Assembly (NCBI GenBank): GCA_024640565.1
Contig: JAHEET010000006.1
Location: 209,967 to 273,966, forward strand
Reading direction: 5' to 3'
From: Flavobacteriaceae bacterium
GTDB taxonomy: Bacteria; Bacteroidota; Bacteroidia; Flavobacteriales; Flavobacteriaceae
DNA: 64,000 nucleotides
This document shows positions 1 through 9,015 of this stretch, piece after piece (the first letter of the stretch is position 1; each line of letters begins with the position of its first letter). A model generated the notes under the pieces. That model was not told where the DNA came from, did not search any database, and worked only from the letters and a program-made list of their open reading frames with translations. A program made the translations under genes and the position numbers.

Positions 1-536
1 GAATGGGCTATGAAAATGCACAGGAAATTTTAGCGACTTTTCCAATTTTGGACAGATACCCTCTCAAAAATATTGCCATTCATGCTCGTATTGGGAAGCA
101 ACTCTATAAGGGTCCTGTAGACTTAGATGCATTTGAAAAATGCATCAGCAGTACCCAACACAAGCTCTATTACAACGGAGACATTACCAGTGTAGCCGCT
201 TTTAAAAAGATCCAAGAACGTTTTCCAAGCATCGATCATTTTATGATTGGTAGGGGGTTGATTGCAGATCCATTTTTGCCACAGATGATCAAAGATGGTA
301 CCACAGAATATCCAAAAGATCGTTGGAAGATATTCTCAGAATTTCACGATACCATTTACAATCAATACGACGAATACCTCTCGGGACCTACTCCAATAAA
401 AATGAAAATGTTGGGCTTTTGGGAATTCTTCTCTCAGTCGTTTCCCAACCCAAAAAAAACTTACAAAACCATTAAAAAAGCAGGAAATCCGAAAAAATAC
501 CAACAGGCTGTAGCTGGGATTTTAAAGCAGGTTTAA
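1..536 (+). CDS. tRNA-dihydrouridine synthase, C-terminal part (cut by window edge)
   Basis: C-terminal half of an FMN-dependent tRNA-dihydrouridine synthase, which reduces uridines in the tRNA D-loop. The reading frame is open to the left edge, so the start and the N-terminal half of the barrel lie outside. Visible family features are the HARIGKQLYKGPVD stretch (the usual form is HxRTxxQxYxGxAD), YNGDITS (normally xNGDI) and FMIGRGLIADPFL, the late-barrel glycine-rich phosphate-binding loop, followed by the helical tRNA-binding C-terminal domain. The usual Arg-Thr of the HxRT motif reads Arg-Ile here. Which uridine is modified cannot be told from this part. No terminator follows before the helicase. 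Confidence 0.9.
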   Translation, partial: MGYENAQEILATFPILDRYPLKNIAIHARIGKQLYKGPVDLDAFEKCISSTQHKLYYNGDITSVAAFKKIQERFPSIDHFMIGRGLIADPFLPQMIKDGTTEYPKDRWKIFSEFHDTIYNQYDEYLSGPTPIKMKMLGFWEFFSQSFPNPKKTYKTIKKAGNPKKYQQAVAGILKQV

Positions 537-625
537 ATTTAAAAACAGGTGAAAAGCTCCAACAAAAATGAAGACAATTTTCAGTAAATACTAATTAATT
601 ATTTACCTTGCTTAAAAAAGTGCAA

Positions 626-3034
626 ATGTCCAAAAATCCTGAATTAGAACTTGCCCTACAATTTATAGATAAAACAGATCGAAATTTGTTTATCACTGGA
701 AAAGCAGGTACAGGAAAAACGACTTTTTTACATCAAATTAAAAAGAAATCTCTGAAAAGAATGGTCATTGTGGCGCCTACAGGTGTTGCAGCTATTAACG
801 CCAAAGGAGTAACAATTCATTCCTTTTTTCAAATGCCTTTTGGTCCTATTCTTCCCAATCAGATTGCAAACACATCGAACCAACAGCGAAAATTTTCAAA
901 AACAAAAATCGATATTATTAAATCTTTAGACCTGGTCATCATTGATGAAATTAGTATGGTACGCGCAGATTTGTTGGACGGTATCGATCAAGTATTGCGG
1001 CGCTATAAAAACAAGGACAAAGTTTTTGGTGGCGCACAAGTATTAATGATTGGAGACTTGCAACAATTGGCTCCCGTAGTAAGGCCCAACGAATGGAGTT
1101 TGCTCCAATCGCATTATGAAACCGTTTACTTTTTTAGCTCAAAAGCCTATCAACAAGCCAAGGTGGTTTCTATTGAATTGAAACATATTTACCGACAGAA
1201 AAACGAAGATTTTATCACCATTTTAAATGAAATTAGAAATGATGATTTGTCTGAAAAGTCAGCGAAAATTTTAAACAAACGGTTCAAGCCCAACTTCTCT
1301 CCAAGCAAAGAAGAGGGCTATATTACCCTAACAACTCATAACAACAGGGCCAATTTAATTAACAACTTTGAACTGAATAAAGTACAAGGGAACAGCACAT
1401 TTTTTCGTGCTGAAATTTCTGGAAAATTCAATGAAAACGCATTTCCTAATGCTGAAGAATTAGAATTGAAAGTGGGAGCACAAGTGATGTTTATCAAAAA
1501 CGATTCTTCGCTAGAAAAAAGGTACTACAATGGTAAAATTGGAATTGTTACCAATATTTCAAAAACAGCTGTTACAGTTCAATGTGCCAACGAGGGAGAC
1601 GAAATTGTCACAGAAAAAGAAGTCTGGACCAATATTAACTATTCAATTCACGAGGAAACAAAAGCGTTGAAAGAGGAAATTGTGGGATCTTTTACACAAA
1701 TTCCTCTGCAATTGGCATGGGCCATCACCATTCATAAAAGTCAAGGATTGACCTTCGAAAGAGTCATTATAGATGCAGAAGCTTCCTTTGCGCATGGACA
1801 GACCTATGTTGCCTTAAGCAGGTGTACATCGTTGGAAGGCTTGGTTTTAAAAACTCCCATTACTGCTAGTGCGATTATTAATGACAATACGGTGCGTATC
1901 TTTAACCAAGACATCGAAGAAAACCTTCCGAATGAAGCTGTATTAAATGATTCTGAAAAAGAATTTCAACTCAATTTAATTGCAGAATTATTGGATTACC
2001 AACCCTTTTTATATCCAATTACACGTTTGATTGATATTTTCTACAAGAATCAAACCAGCATTAATGGAGCCGTAATTGAACATTTACATACAATAAAAGA
2101 TGACGGAATTGTTGCACTAATGAAGGTTGCTGCTGGATTTAGAAATCAGCTATTTGTGCTCGCTCAAGAAGGTATTCTCCCAGAAAACAGCAGTGCAGTG
2201 CAGGAGCGATTTACAAAAGCGATGGCTTATTTTCAAACGCAAACTCAAAATAATATTCAGAAACCTTTAGACGCCATTTCGTTCTCTACAGACAACAAAG
2301 CGGTTAAAAAAGATTTTGTGAAACAGTTTGACACCTTGCAAGAGAAATTAGAAGAAAAGTTATTTTCGCTTCAAAAAATGACCAAAGGCTTTGAAGTACA
2401 GAACTATCTTAAGGTAAGGGCTAAAGCGGTTTTGCAAAAGAGTGCACCGACAAAAAAGAAGAAAGTTATTTCGAAACGCGATCCTATATTGGCAATCAAA
2501 TTACGAGAGTTAAGAGATGAAATTTTCGATATTGAAAAGATTCCTCACTATCAAATTTTTACTCAAGAAACCTTGTATGCCCTCTGCGATAATCTGCCAA
2601 GAACTTCCACTGCCCTCTTAAAAATTGCAGGCATGGGTAAAACCCGTGTAAGGAAGTATGGAGATCAAATCTTAGAGATTATTGAAGCATATTGTAAAGA
2701 AAACGGGATTAATCAATTCAATGAACAGAAAAAAGAGGACAAGAAATCTACCAAACAGATTTCTTTTGAGTTATTCAGATCGGGGCTTTCTATCAAAGAG
2801 ATTGCGAAAGAAAGAAGTCTTACTACTGGCACCGTAGAAAATCATTTGGCCAACTATATTGTTTCTGGTGAGGTTGAAGTTTTGGAATTGATCGAATTGA
2901 AGCGGTATAAAAAGATTCGAAATGAAATTGAGGCGGCTGGTCAAGTGAAAGGCCTTACGGCTCTTAAAGAAAAAGTAGATCCTGGATTTACCTACATGGA
3001 ACTAAAAATGGTTTTAATGTCTATGGAGCGCTAA
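626..3034 (+). CDS. PIF1/RecD-like DNA helicase with HRDC and HTH domains
   Basis: Superfamily 1 ATP-dependent DNA helicase of the PIF1/RecD2 type. Walker A GKAGTGKTT is near residue 25, Walker B LVIIDEISMV near residue 105, and the late helicase motif WAITIHKSQGLTF with TYVALSRCTS near residues 370-410. The C-terminal third carries an HRDC-like module (about residues 620-690, with LKIAGMGKTRVRKYG) and then an HTH_40-type helix-turn-helix (about 715-750, LSIKEIAKERSLTTGTVENH). These add-ons should help DNA binding. The frame could also open at a TTG at 608, but I chose the ATG at 626 because it directly precedes the conserved KNPELELALQFI start. Likely role: DNA repair, recombination or replication-fork restart; the exact function is inferred. 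Confidence 0.88.
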   Translation: MSKNPELELALQFIDKTDRNLFITGKAGTGKTTFLHQIKKKSLKRMVIVAPTGVAAINAKGVTIHSFFQMPFGPILPNQIANTSNQQRKFSKTKIDIIKSLDLVIIDEISMVRADLLDGIDQVLRRYKNKDKVFGGAQVLMIGDLQQLAPVVRPNEWSLLQSHYETVYFFSSKAYQQAKVVSIELKHIYRQKNEDFITILNEIRNDDLSEKSAKILNKRFKPNFSPSKEEGYITLTTHNNRANLINNFELNKVQGNSTFFRAEISGKFNENAFPNAEELELKVGAQVMFIKNDSSLEKRYYNGKIGIVTNISKTAVTVQCANEGDEIVTEKEVWTNINYSIHEETKALKEEIVGSFTQIPLQLAWAITIHKSQGLTFERVIIDAEASFAHGQTYVALSRCTSLEGLVLKTPITASAIINDNTVRIFNQDIEENLPNEAVLNDSEKEFQLNLIAELLDYQPFLYPITRLIDIFYKNQTSINGAVIEHLHTIKDDGIVALMKVAAGFRNQLFVLAQEGILPENSSAVQERFTKAMAYFQTQTQNNIQKPLDAISFSTDNKAVKKDFVKQFDTLQEKLEEKLFSLQKMTKGFEVQNYLKVRAKAVLQKSAPTKKKKVISKRDPILAIKLRELRDEIFDIEKIPHYQIFTQETLYALCDNLPRTSTALLKIAGMGKTRVRKYGDQILEIIEAYCKENGINQFNEQKKEDKKSTKQISFELFRSGLSIKEIAKERSLTTGTVENHLANYIVSGEVEVLELIELKRYKKIRNEIEAAGQVKGLTALKEKVDPGFTYMELKMVLMSMER

Positions 3035-3090
3035 GAGCATGGTTGGGCTAAACTACCATTTTAATTGATCATGGATATCCATTAGAAATA

Positions 3091-3120
3091 GAAAAACCCG
3101 AGCAAATGCTCGGGTTTTTC
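3091..3120. terminator. Bidirectional intrinsic terminator
   Basis: Perfect inverted repeat GAAAAACCCGAGCA / TGCTCGGGTTTTTC with a two-base loop, ending in T-runs on both strands. It lies between the convergent helicase and PiT genes and can serve both. Confidence 0.85.
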
Positions 3121-3154
3121 TATTTTAAAAGAACTGAATATTTCTTTATTTTAC

Positions 3155-5398
3155 TTATTTTGTACTTAAATGAAACTCTTCATAGGTTTGTAATAAACTC
3201 ATTAAAGCAGCAATTAAATCCTTGGTTTCTAATAAAACACTAAAATACAAGGTGGTATTCTTAGGACTGGTTTCATCAGTTCTAATTCGGGCTACTTGGT
3301 TTTCAATTGAAGTAGATACATCATTTAATAAAGCTTGCTTTTGAGTTAAAACAACGTCTAGATCATCAAAAGTTCTATTGGCAAACACATCGCTTACTTT
3401 ATTTAATAGTACCGTTAACTCATTGTCTATTTCTTTTAAATCTTTTAACTGTGGCTTTTTTAAATTTTTGTGATTGTTATTTACGTGCTTGTAACTCGCT
3501 CGAGAAATATAGCTAATCGATTGTGCTACGTCTTGTAAATACCCTAAGACCATGATGTAAAATCTACTCGCCTGAACAGAAGTTTCATCTAATGATTTAA
3601 TGAAATAGAAGACACCGTCTTTTAAGTCATCAATTTCTTCATTTAACTTCCCAACGTGCTTGTCGGTTTTACGCAATTTGTTTAAATCATGTTTGGCTAA
3701 ATCGTCTACAACATTTGTGTATAGTTTATTAACCCGAGCAGCTACTTGAGAAACATGATCCGCACTTTCTTCTATTACTCCATTAATGGTAATCAACTCC
3801 GATCTTTCAATGTATACTTGTTTTTTTACTTCCTTCTTTTTTCTTCTGTGAATTAAGGTATTTCTTCCAATTAATAGCGCTACTACTGCTAATAAAACAG
3901 GAATCATCAACATGTCAAAACTAATTAAATAGGCAACGACTGCGGCTGCTAAAAATGCGGTAATCGCAGTTAAAAACCAACCTCCAATTACATTAATTAC
4001 ACCTGCAACTCTATATACGGCACTTTCTCTACCCCAAGCTCTATCGGCTAAAGAAGAACCCATAGCCACCATAAAAGTTACATAAGTGGTAGATAACGGC
4101 AATTTCATTGAGGTAGCGATTGAAATGAGAATCCCTGCTACAATTAAATTAACAGCAGCTCTTACTAAATCGAATGCTGGCATTTCATAGGTTTTATCTT
4201 TTGGCAATTCGATAACAGGTTTCTGGAACTTAGCATCTACAAATGCCACTGTTTTTTGAGGAACGATATAGCTAATTCCTTTGTTGATTGTCATCGCAAA
4301 CCTTACTACCACTCTTGACAATGGGTTGGGTTGAAATTTTTCATGCCCCTCACCCTGTCTTGACAAATCAATACCGGTTTTAATTACATTCTGTGCCTTA
4401 CTAGAGGTACACAAAGTAACGACCATAATTACTCCAGCGATTAGCAATAACCAAATGTTAGATGGTACTTTCTTTGCCAATACTCCCATAGAAAAAGCAT
4501 CTGCTGCAACACCAGAAACTTCCCACGCTTGGTAAGAATTCCAGGCAGCAATCGGAACTCCTACGAAGTTCACCAAGTCATTTCCAGAGAATGCCATTGC
4601 TAAAGAGAATGTTCCAACACCAATAATTAGCTTTAATATATTTATTTTAAAAATTTGAATTAAGACTTGAGATATTAAAGACCATATAACAAAACTCCCT
4701 GCTATAATGGAGAGCGTATTTCCTTCTATTAAAAATTTAATGTCTTTATAAAAAGGGGTTCCTTTCATTCCCTTTATGATAATAAAATACGTAATTGCTG
4801 TAATGGCAAAACCACCAAACAATGCGTTGATGTATGTGGCTCTTTTTTCAAAATTAAAAGAATAGATTAATCGAGAAACAAATTGAACGATTGCACCCAC
4901 TGAAAAAGCAACAACAACGGAGAGAAGAATACCTAAAATAATCTTAATGGCGGTTTCATGATTGATATACTCCCATATTGCATCCATAGATTGACTATCA
5001 TTTGCAGATATTTTTAATAATGAAATTGCAACCGCAGCACCAAGTAATTCAAATACAATTGAAACTGTTGTCGAAGTGGGCATTCCTAAGGAATTAAAAA
5101 TATCTAACAGTAAAATATCGGTAATCATTACGGCCATAAAAATGAACATAATGTCTTGAAACATAAACATGTTTGGATTAAAAATTCCTTTCCTTGCTAC
5201 TTCCATCATACCACTTGAAGTAATCGCTCCGAAGAACACCCCCAAACTGGCAATGATCATGATGTTTTTAACAGATATTGCTTTTGAACCAATCGCTGAA
5301 TTTAAAAAATTAACAGCATCATTACTTACTCCTACAACTAAGTCGACAACCGCTAAAATAGCTAAAGCGACCAATATTAAGATATATGGATCTCCCAT
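3155..5398 (-). CDS. PiT-family inorganic phosphate transporter with C-terminal PhoU-like extension
   Basis: Inner-membrane low-affinity phosphate/cation symporter of the PiT (PF01384) family. Both signature repeats are visible: VGVSNDAVNFLNSAIGSK near residue 22 and AFSGNDLVNFVGVPIAAW near residue 267, the latter close to the usual GGND/GAND form. Many hydrophobic segments fill residues 1-515. The last 200 or so residues are charged and helical and resemble DUF47/PhoU-like regulators; this fusion is common in Bacteroidota and makes the protein longer (747 residues) than classical PitA. The start is the ATG just after a 13-bp inverted repeat. A broken phosphate-porin gene lies just upstream on the same strand, and intact porin/PiT neighbours are what would be expected for a phosphate uptake unit. 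Confidence 0.92.
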   Translation of the reverse strand: MGDPYILILVALAILAVVDLVVGVSNDAVNFLNSAIGSKAISVKNIMIIASLGVFFGAITSSGMMEVARKGIFNPNMFMFQDIMFIFMAVMITDILLLDIFNSLGMPTSTTVSIVFELLGAAVAISLLKISANDSQSMDAIWEYINHETAIKIILGILLSVVVAFSVGAIVQFVSRLIYSFNFEKRATYINALFGGFAITAITYFIIIKGMKGTPFYKDIKFLIEGNTLSIIAGSFVIWSLISQVLIQIFKINILKLIIGVGTFSLAMAFSGNDLVNFVGVPIAAWNSYQAWEVSGVAADAFSMGVLAKKVPSNIWLLLIAGVIMVVTLCTSSKAQNVIKTGIDLSRQGEGHEKFQPNPLSRVVVRFAMTINKGISYIVPQKTVAFVDAKFQKPVIELPKDKTYEMPAFDLVRAAVNLIVAGILISIATSMKLPLSTTYVTFMVAMGSSLADRAWGRESAVYRVAGVINVIGGWFLTAITAFLAAAVVAYLISFDMLMIPVLLAVVALLIGRNTLIHRRKKKEVKKQVYIERSELITINGVIEESADHVSQVAARVNKLYTNVVDDLAKHDLNKLRKTDKHVGKLNEEIDDLKDGVFYFIKSLDETSVQASRFYIMVLGYLQDVAQSISYISRASYKHVNNNHKNLKKPQLKDLKEIDNELTVLLNKVSDVFANRTFDDLDVVLTQKQALLNDVSTSIENQVARIRTDETSPKNTTLYFSVLLETKDLIAALMSLLQTYEEFHLSTK

Positions 5399-5442
5399 TT
5401 TTATTTATTTTAATTTTTTAATTTCTAATCGGTAAAATTAAA

Positions 5443-5455
5443 GACTTACAAAGTC
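5443..5455. promoter_or_regulatory. Short inverted repeat in the PiT upstream region (possible operator)
   Basis: GACTT-ACA-AAGTC, 45 to 57 bases ahead of the PiT start codon. The minus strand reads TGACTTTG here, one mismatch from a TAnnTTTG -7 box, so the repeat may overlap the promoter. Binding by any regulator is inference. Confidence 0.3.
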
Positions 5456-5488
5456 ACCTATGTTAGGTTTGTGTTATGTTTTTCGTGC

Positions 5489-6050
5489 TTAAAAGTGAAT
5501 GTCTACTTGCAATCTATACAATAACTGGTTTGTTTTAAATCCAATATCACGGTCAATATTAAAACGACTGTTTAAAAAAGATCGATCTACCATTTATAAA
5601 TCTCCTGAAGAAACCACACGTTGTCTATTTCCGGCTCACTTTGTTTGACCCGCTCATAAAACAAAATTTCCTGAAAAATTCCATTTCAATACTGCATCTA
5701 AGATATATCTAGGTGAATTACACGTAAATGCTGAAGCTCCGGACATATCTCTGTTAGAGAATCCTAACACTAATTTATATTTTAATTTTGGTGAATAAGC
5801 AAAACCGTCAAATTTTAATCGAGACCTTCTAATTAACATTGAAGCAGACGGATTATTTGGGCCTCCATTAATATTCCAGCTAGTAGTTGCTAAGGTCTAA
5901 AAAAACGCATCCCAACTTTCATCGTCCAAGTACTGTCTTTCCCTTTCAGGTTAAAAAAGTTCTTTTCAAAATTTTGGTGCATTTGTTTCTTGTGCATTGA
6001 TATTAAAGAAATAAAAAGAACACAAAGTACTGAAAGAAAAAAATTATGAA
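5489..6050 (-). pseudogene. Decayed phosphate-selective porin (OprO/OprP-like)
   Basis: Remains of an outer-membrane phosphate-selective porin. In one frame from 5839 down to the TAA at 5489-5491, the typical RRSRLKFDGFAYSPKLKYK and LDAVLKWNFSGNF segments are followed by three nonsense codons: TGA at 5654-5656 (where Trp is expected), TGA at 5636-5638 and TAA at 5594-5596. Around them AGQTK, AGNRQRVVSSG and VDRSFLNSRFNIDRDIGF still read as the porin, and the frame ends in LLYRLQVDIHF, an outer-membrane-type C-terminus. DRDIGF joins almost directly to this end, so the middle of the barrel seems deleted. Upstream, GKDSTWTMKVGMRF is shifted relative to ATTSWNINGG at an A7 run (5899-5905), and a signal-peptide-like stretch lies near 6000-6045. 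Point mutations, a frameshift and a deletion together mean a dead gene. Confidence 0.85.
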
Positions 6051-6200
6051 ATACTCAATGTTTTCAACTGGTAAATAAATAGTTAACTATTTTTTTCAAT
6101 TTAACATTTAGATGAAGATTAGATAATGCAAGCATAATTTTCTCATAACTTAAATTTTACAAAACTAGCTCAATTTTGCGGTACAATTATAAAAACAATT
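6051..6200. other. Intergenic leader of the TonB receptor gene
   Basis: AT-rich spacer between the porin remnant and the receptor gene. CAATTTTG at 6171-6178 is one mismatch from the Bacteroidota -7 box and lies 22 bases before the start codon. Nothing else recognisable; together with the pseudogene it makes up the only long stretch without an intact gene in the window (5399-6200). Confidence 0.4.
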
Positions 6201-8918
6201 ATGAATAAAAAGATCTTACTTATTACATTGTTCATTAGCCTCATAGTCAATGCACAAGACAAAGGAAATGTAACAGGTTTATTAACAGATAAAGAGTATG
6301 GTAACGCCCCTTTACCCTTTGCAAATGTTCAGTTGAAAGGAACAACTATTGGAACAACAACTGATTTTGATGGCAGGTACACCTTGTCCTTGGCTCCAGG
6401 AAACTATACCATAGTCTTTAGCTTTTTAGGATATAAAAAAATTGAAAAACCCTTCATTATTTTACCGGGTAAAACAATTACCATAAACCAACTAATGTCT
6501 GCAGAAGAAGGTGTTGCTTTGGAGGAAGTGATCGTAAAGTCTTCTACTAGTAAAGAGAAAGTAAGCGCTTTAATTATTGAACAGAAAAAAGCAATTTCCA
6601 TAAAGACAACGATTGGAGCCCAAGAATTGTCTAAAAAAGGAGTTTCTGATGCTGCAGGAGCCGTTACAAAAACCGCCGGAGTCTCTAAGGGCTCTAAAAA
6701 TGTAATTGTAAGAGGTTTGGGCGATCGTTACAATTCTACAACACTAAATGGATTGCCATTACCTTCCGAAGATCCAGAATACAAAAATATTTCTCTCAAC
6801 TTTTTTGACACTAGTATCATAAAAAATATTGGTGTAAATAAAGTTTTTTCTAGTAACATTGGAGGTGATGTTGGTGGCGCTAATATTAATATTGTTTCTA
6901 AAGAATTAACAAAAAGAAAAGAAGCAAGTATTGGATTTGGTTCTGGAATCAATACGCAAACGGTTGCTAAAGAATTTTTAACTATTGATGGAGCAAATAG
7001 TTTTGGAACGCAAAAATTAAATCACAGCATTCGTGATTTTAGTTCCTATAATTTTCAAAACTCTTTCAATCCCAACAGTCAAAACTTTCAACTAAATAAT
7101 AGTATTTCTTTTAAATACGGTAAGAAATATGAGGTAGGAAAAGACAATACATTAAGTTTCTTTTTGGTTGGTGGATCGGATGCTAACTTCAACTACCAAG
7201 ATGGAAATATCAAACAAAATACAAATGGTGGTTTGGTTTTTAGAGATCAAGAATTTTCCAAATACACTTATAATGTTTCTCAATTGTTAATGGGAAACAT
7301 AAAATTTAAATCGGAAATTTATTCGATCGCTTTCAATCATTTATTCATCCATAATAATAAACAATCGATTGGCGATTATTTAGGGTTAGATGATCCGCAG
7401 CAGGAGGGTGATTTGTCTTTTCAAAGAAGACAACAAACCAATAATAACGAACTATATGTAAATCAATTAATAGGGAACTATAAATTTACAGAAAGATTGG
7501 ATTTTGAGGCTAAAGGTGCTTTAAACTTCATAAGAGGAAATGAACCTGATAGAAGATCTAACGAATATTTAATTCGAAACGGAGAAACCAGACCCAACAC
7601 CAATTCTGACGGAACAAATGAGCGTTACTTTTCTAAATTACAAGAAAACGATTATGCTGCAAAAGCAAAATTAACCTATCAATTGCATGCTGATGAAGAT
7701 AACAAAAGTGCTATCGATTTTGGAGTAGATTACAGATACACAGAGCGTTTATTTGCAGCCACTATCTTTAATCATAAGTTCACAGGAAATGGACCCATTA
7801 TTTCCATTGACAATCCTGATGCTATTTTTAACCAAAACTCAATAGACACTAACATTTTTTCTTTAACATCTTTGAATGTAAAAGCATCGAATCCTAATGA
7901 AATTATTCCTTTTACCTACAGAGGGAAAAGATTGGTAAGTGGTACATTTACAAATCTTGTATATCAATTTAGTAACAAGCTATTTGTTTCTGGTGGATTA
8001 AAATTTGAAAAATCTGAGCAAAGAGTTACCTACGCAACCAACATTGGTAAAAGTGCTATCGATGGACCTTCCTCCATTAATACCGCTTACATTTTACCAA
8101 GTTTGAATATAAAATATAATATTAATGAGGATCACATTTTACGTTTTGCTGCAAGCCAGACTTATACGTATCCACAATTTAAAGAAACAGCTCCTTTTAA
8201 ATATCAAGACATCAACTTTGCAAGTCAAGGGAATCCAGATTTAAACCCTTCAGACAATTATAATGTAGATGTAAAATACGAACGCTATTTTTCTTCAAGC
8301 GAATTGATTTCTATTACTGGATTTTACAAGTATATTTTAAATCCGATTTCAAGAAGCGAAATTTCTAGTGCTGGTAATACCCTAACCTATTTAAATGTTG
8401 GTGATGATGCTGCAATTCTTGGAATAGAAATAGAAGCCAGAAAAAATATTTTAAAAAGTGATGACACTGTAGAAAATCAATATGAAGTTAATGCAGGATT
8501 AAATGCTTCCTACTTAAATTCTCAAGTAAATTTAGACAGCGGTTCTATTGCGCAATTTCAGCAGAAATCTTCTCAATTAGAGGGCGCAACTCCATTTTTA
8601 ATGAATGCAGATATCTCCTTCAATAAAAAATATGAAAATGACGAATTTACAGCAACTATGGTTTTTAACTATTTCAGTGATCGTGTATATTCTATTGGTA
8701 CAAGAGGTTTTGAAAACATCATCGAAAAAGGAATACCTACTTTAGATCTTGTGTCTTCTTACCTTCTAAATAAAAAGTATCGTTTTAAATTAAAAGCAAC
8801 GAACTTACTAAATCCTTCTTTTCAACTAAGTAGAGCTAGTGCTTCTGGAAGTAATGTCATATTAAGTAATTATAAAAAAGGTGTTAATCTAAGCTTAGGG
8901 ATTTCTTACGATTTTTAA
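6201..8918 (+). CDS. TonB-dependent outer-membrane receptor
   Basis: Outer-membrane active transporter energised by TonB. Signal peptide (residues 1-18, ending VNAQ), then a CarboxypepD_reg-like domain (about 22-108; FANVQLKGTTIGTTTDFDG, SFLGYKK), a linker, a plug domain (about 135-235; NVIVRGLGDRYNSTTLNGLPLP, where the segment quoted in families is VRGxxxR, and GGANINIVSK) and a 22-strand-type barrel ending in an aromatic residue (ISYDF). No SusD partner follows; instead a beta-helix lipoprotein gene starts 98 bases later and is probably co-transcribed. The substrate is unknown. The position beside a phosphate transporter and a dead phosphate porin makes a phosphate or organophosphate role thinkable, but nothing in the protein itself shows it. 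Confidence 0.88.
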   Translation: MNKKILLITLFISLIVNAQDKGNVTGLLTDKEYGNAPLPFANVQLKGTTIGTTTDFDGRYTLSLAPGNYTIVFSFLGYKKIEKPFIILPGKTITINQLMSAEEGVALEEVIVKSSTSKEKVSALIIEQKKAISIKTTIGAQELSKKGVSDAAGAVTKTAGVSKGSKNVIVRGLGDRYNSTTLNGLPLPSEDPEYKNISLNFFDTSIIKNIGVNKVFSSNIGGDVGGANINIVSKELTKRKEASIGFGSGINTQTVAKEFLTIDGANSFGTQKLNHSIRDFSSYNFQNSFNPNSQNFQLNNSISFKYGKKYEVGKDNTLSFFLVGGSDANFNYQDGNIKQNTNGGLVFRDQEFSKYTYNVSQLLMGNIKFKSEIYSIAFNHLFIHNNKQSIGDYLGLDDPQQEGDLSFQRRQQTNNNELYVNQLIGNYKFTERLDFEAKGALNFIRGNEPDRRSNEYLIRNGETRPNTNSDGTNERYFSKLQENDYAAKAKLTYQLHADEDNKSAIDFGVDYRYTERLFAATIFNHKFTGNGPIISIDNPDAIFNQNSIDTNIFSLTSLNVKASNPNEIIPFTYRGKRLVSGTFTNLVYQFSNKLFVSGGLKFEKSEQRVTYATNIGKSAIDGPSSINTAYILPSLNIKYNINEDHILRFAASQTYTYPQFKETAPFKYQDINFASQGNPDLNPSDNYNVDVKYERYFSSSELISITGFYKYILNPISRSEISSAGNTLTYLNVGDDAAILGIEIEARKNILKSDDTVENQYEVNAGLNASYLNSQVNLDSGSIAQFQQKSSQLEGATPFLMNADISFNKKYENDEFTATMVFNYFSDRVYSIGTRGFENIIEKGIPTLDLVSSYLLNKKYRFKLKATNLLNPSFQLSRASASGSNVILSNYKKGVNLSLGISYDF

Positions 8919-9015
8919 AAAACCACAACAATAAGTAACAATTCTTTAATAAAAAAAAAGCTTAAAAGAAACATTCACAATGCAAATTTGTACTGTTAAT
9001 AAAACAAATATTAAA

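Noticed and set aside
5594..5656. Programmed stop-codon recoding (for example UGA read as an amino acid) in the porin
   Set aside because: Both TGA and TAA occur, a frameshift and an internal deletion are also present, and other genes in the window use TGA normally as stop or avoid it; decay is the simpler reading.
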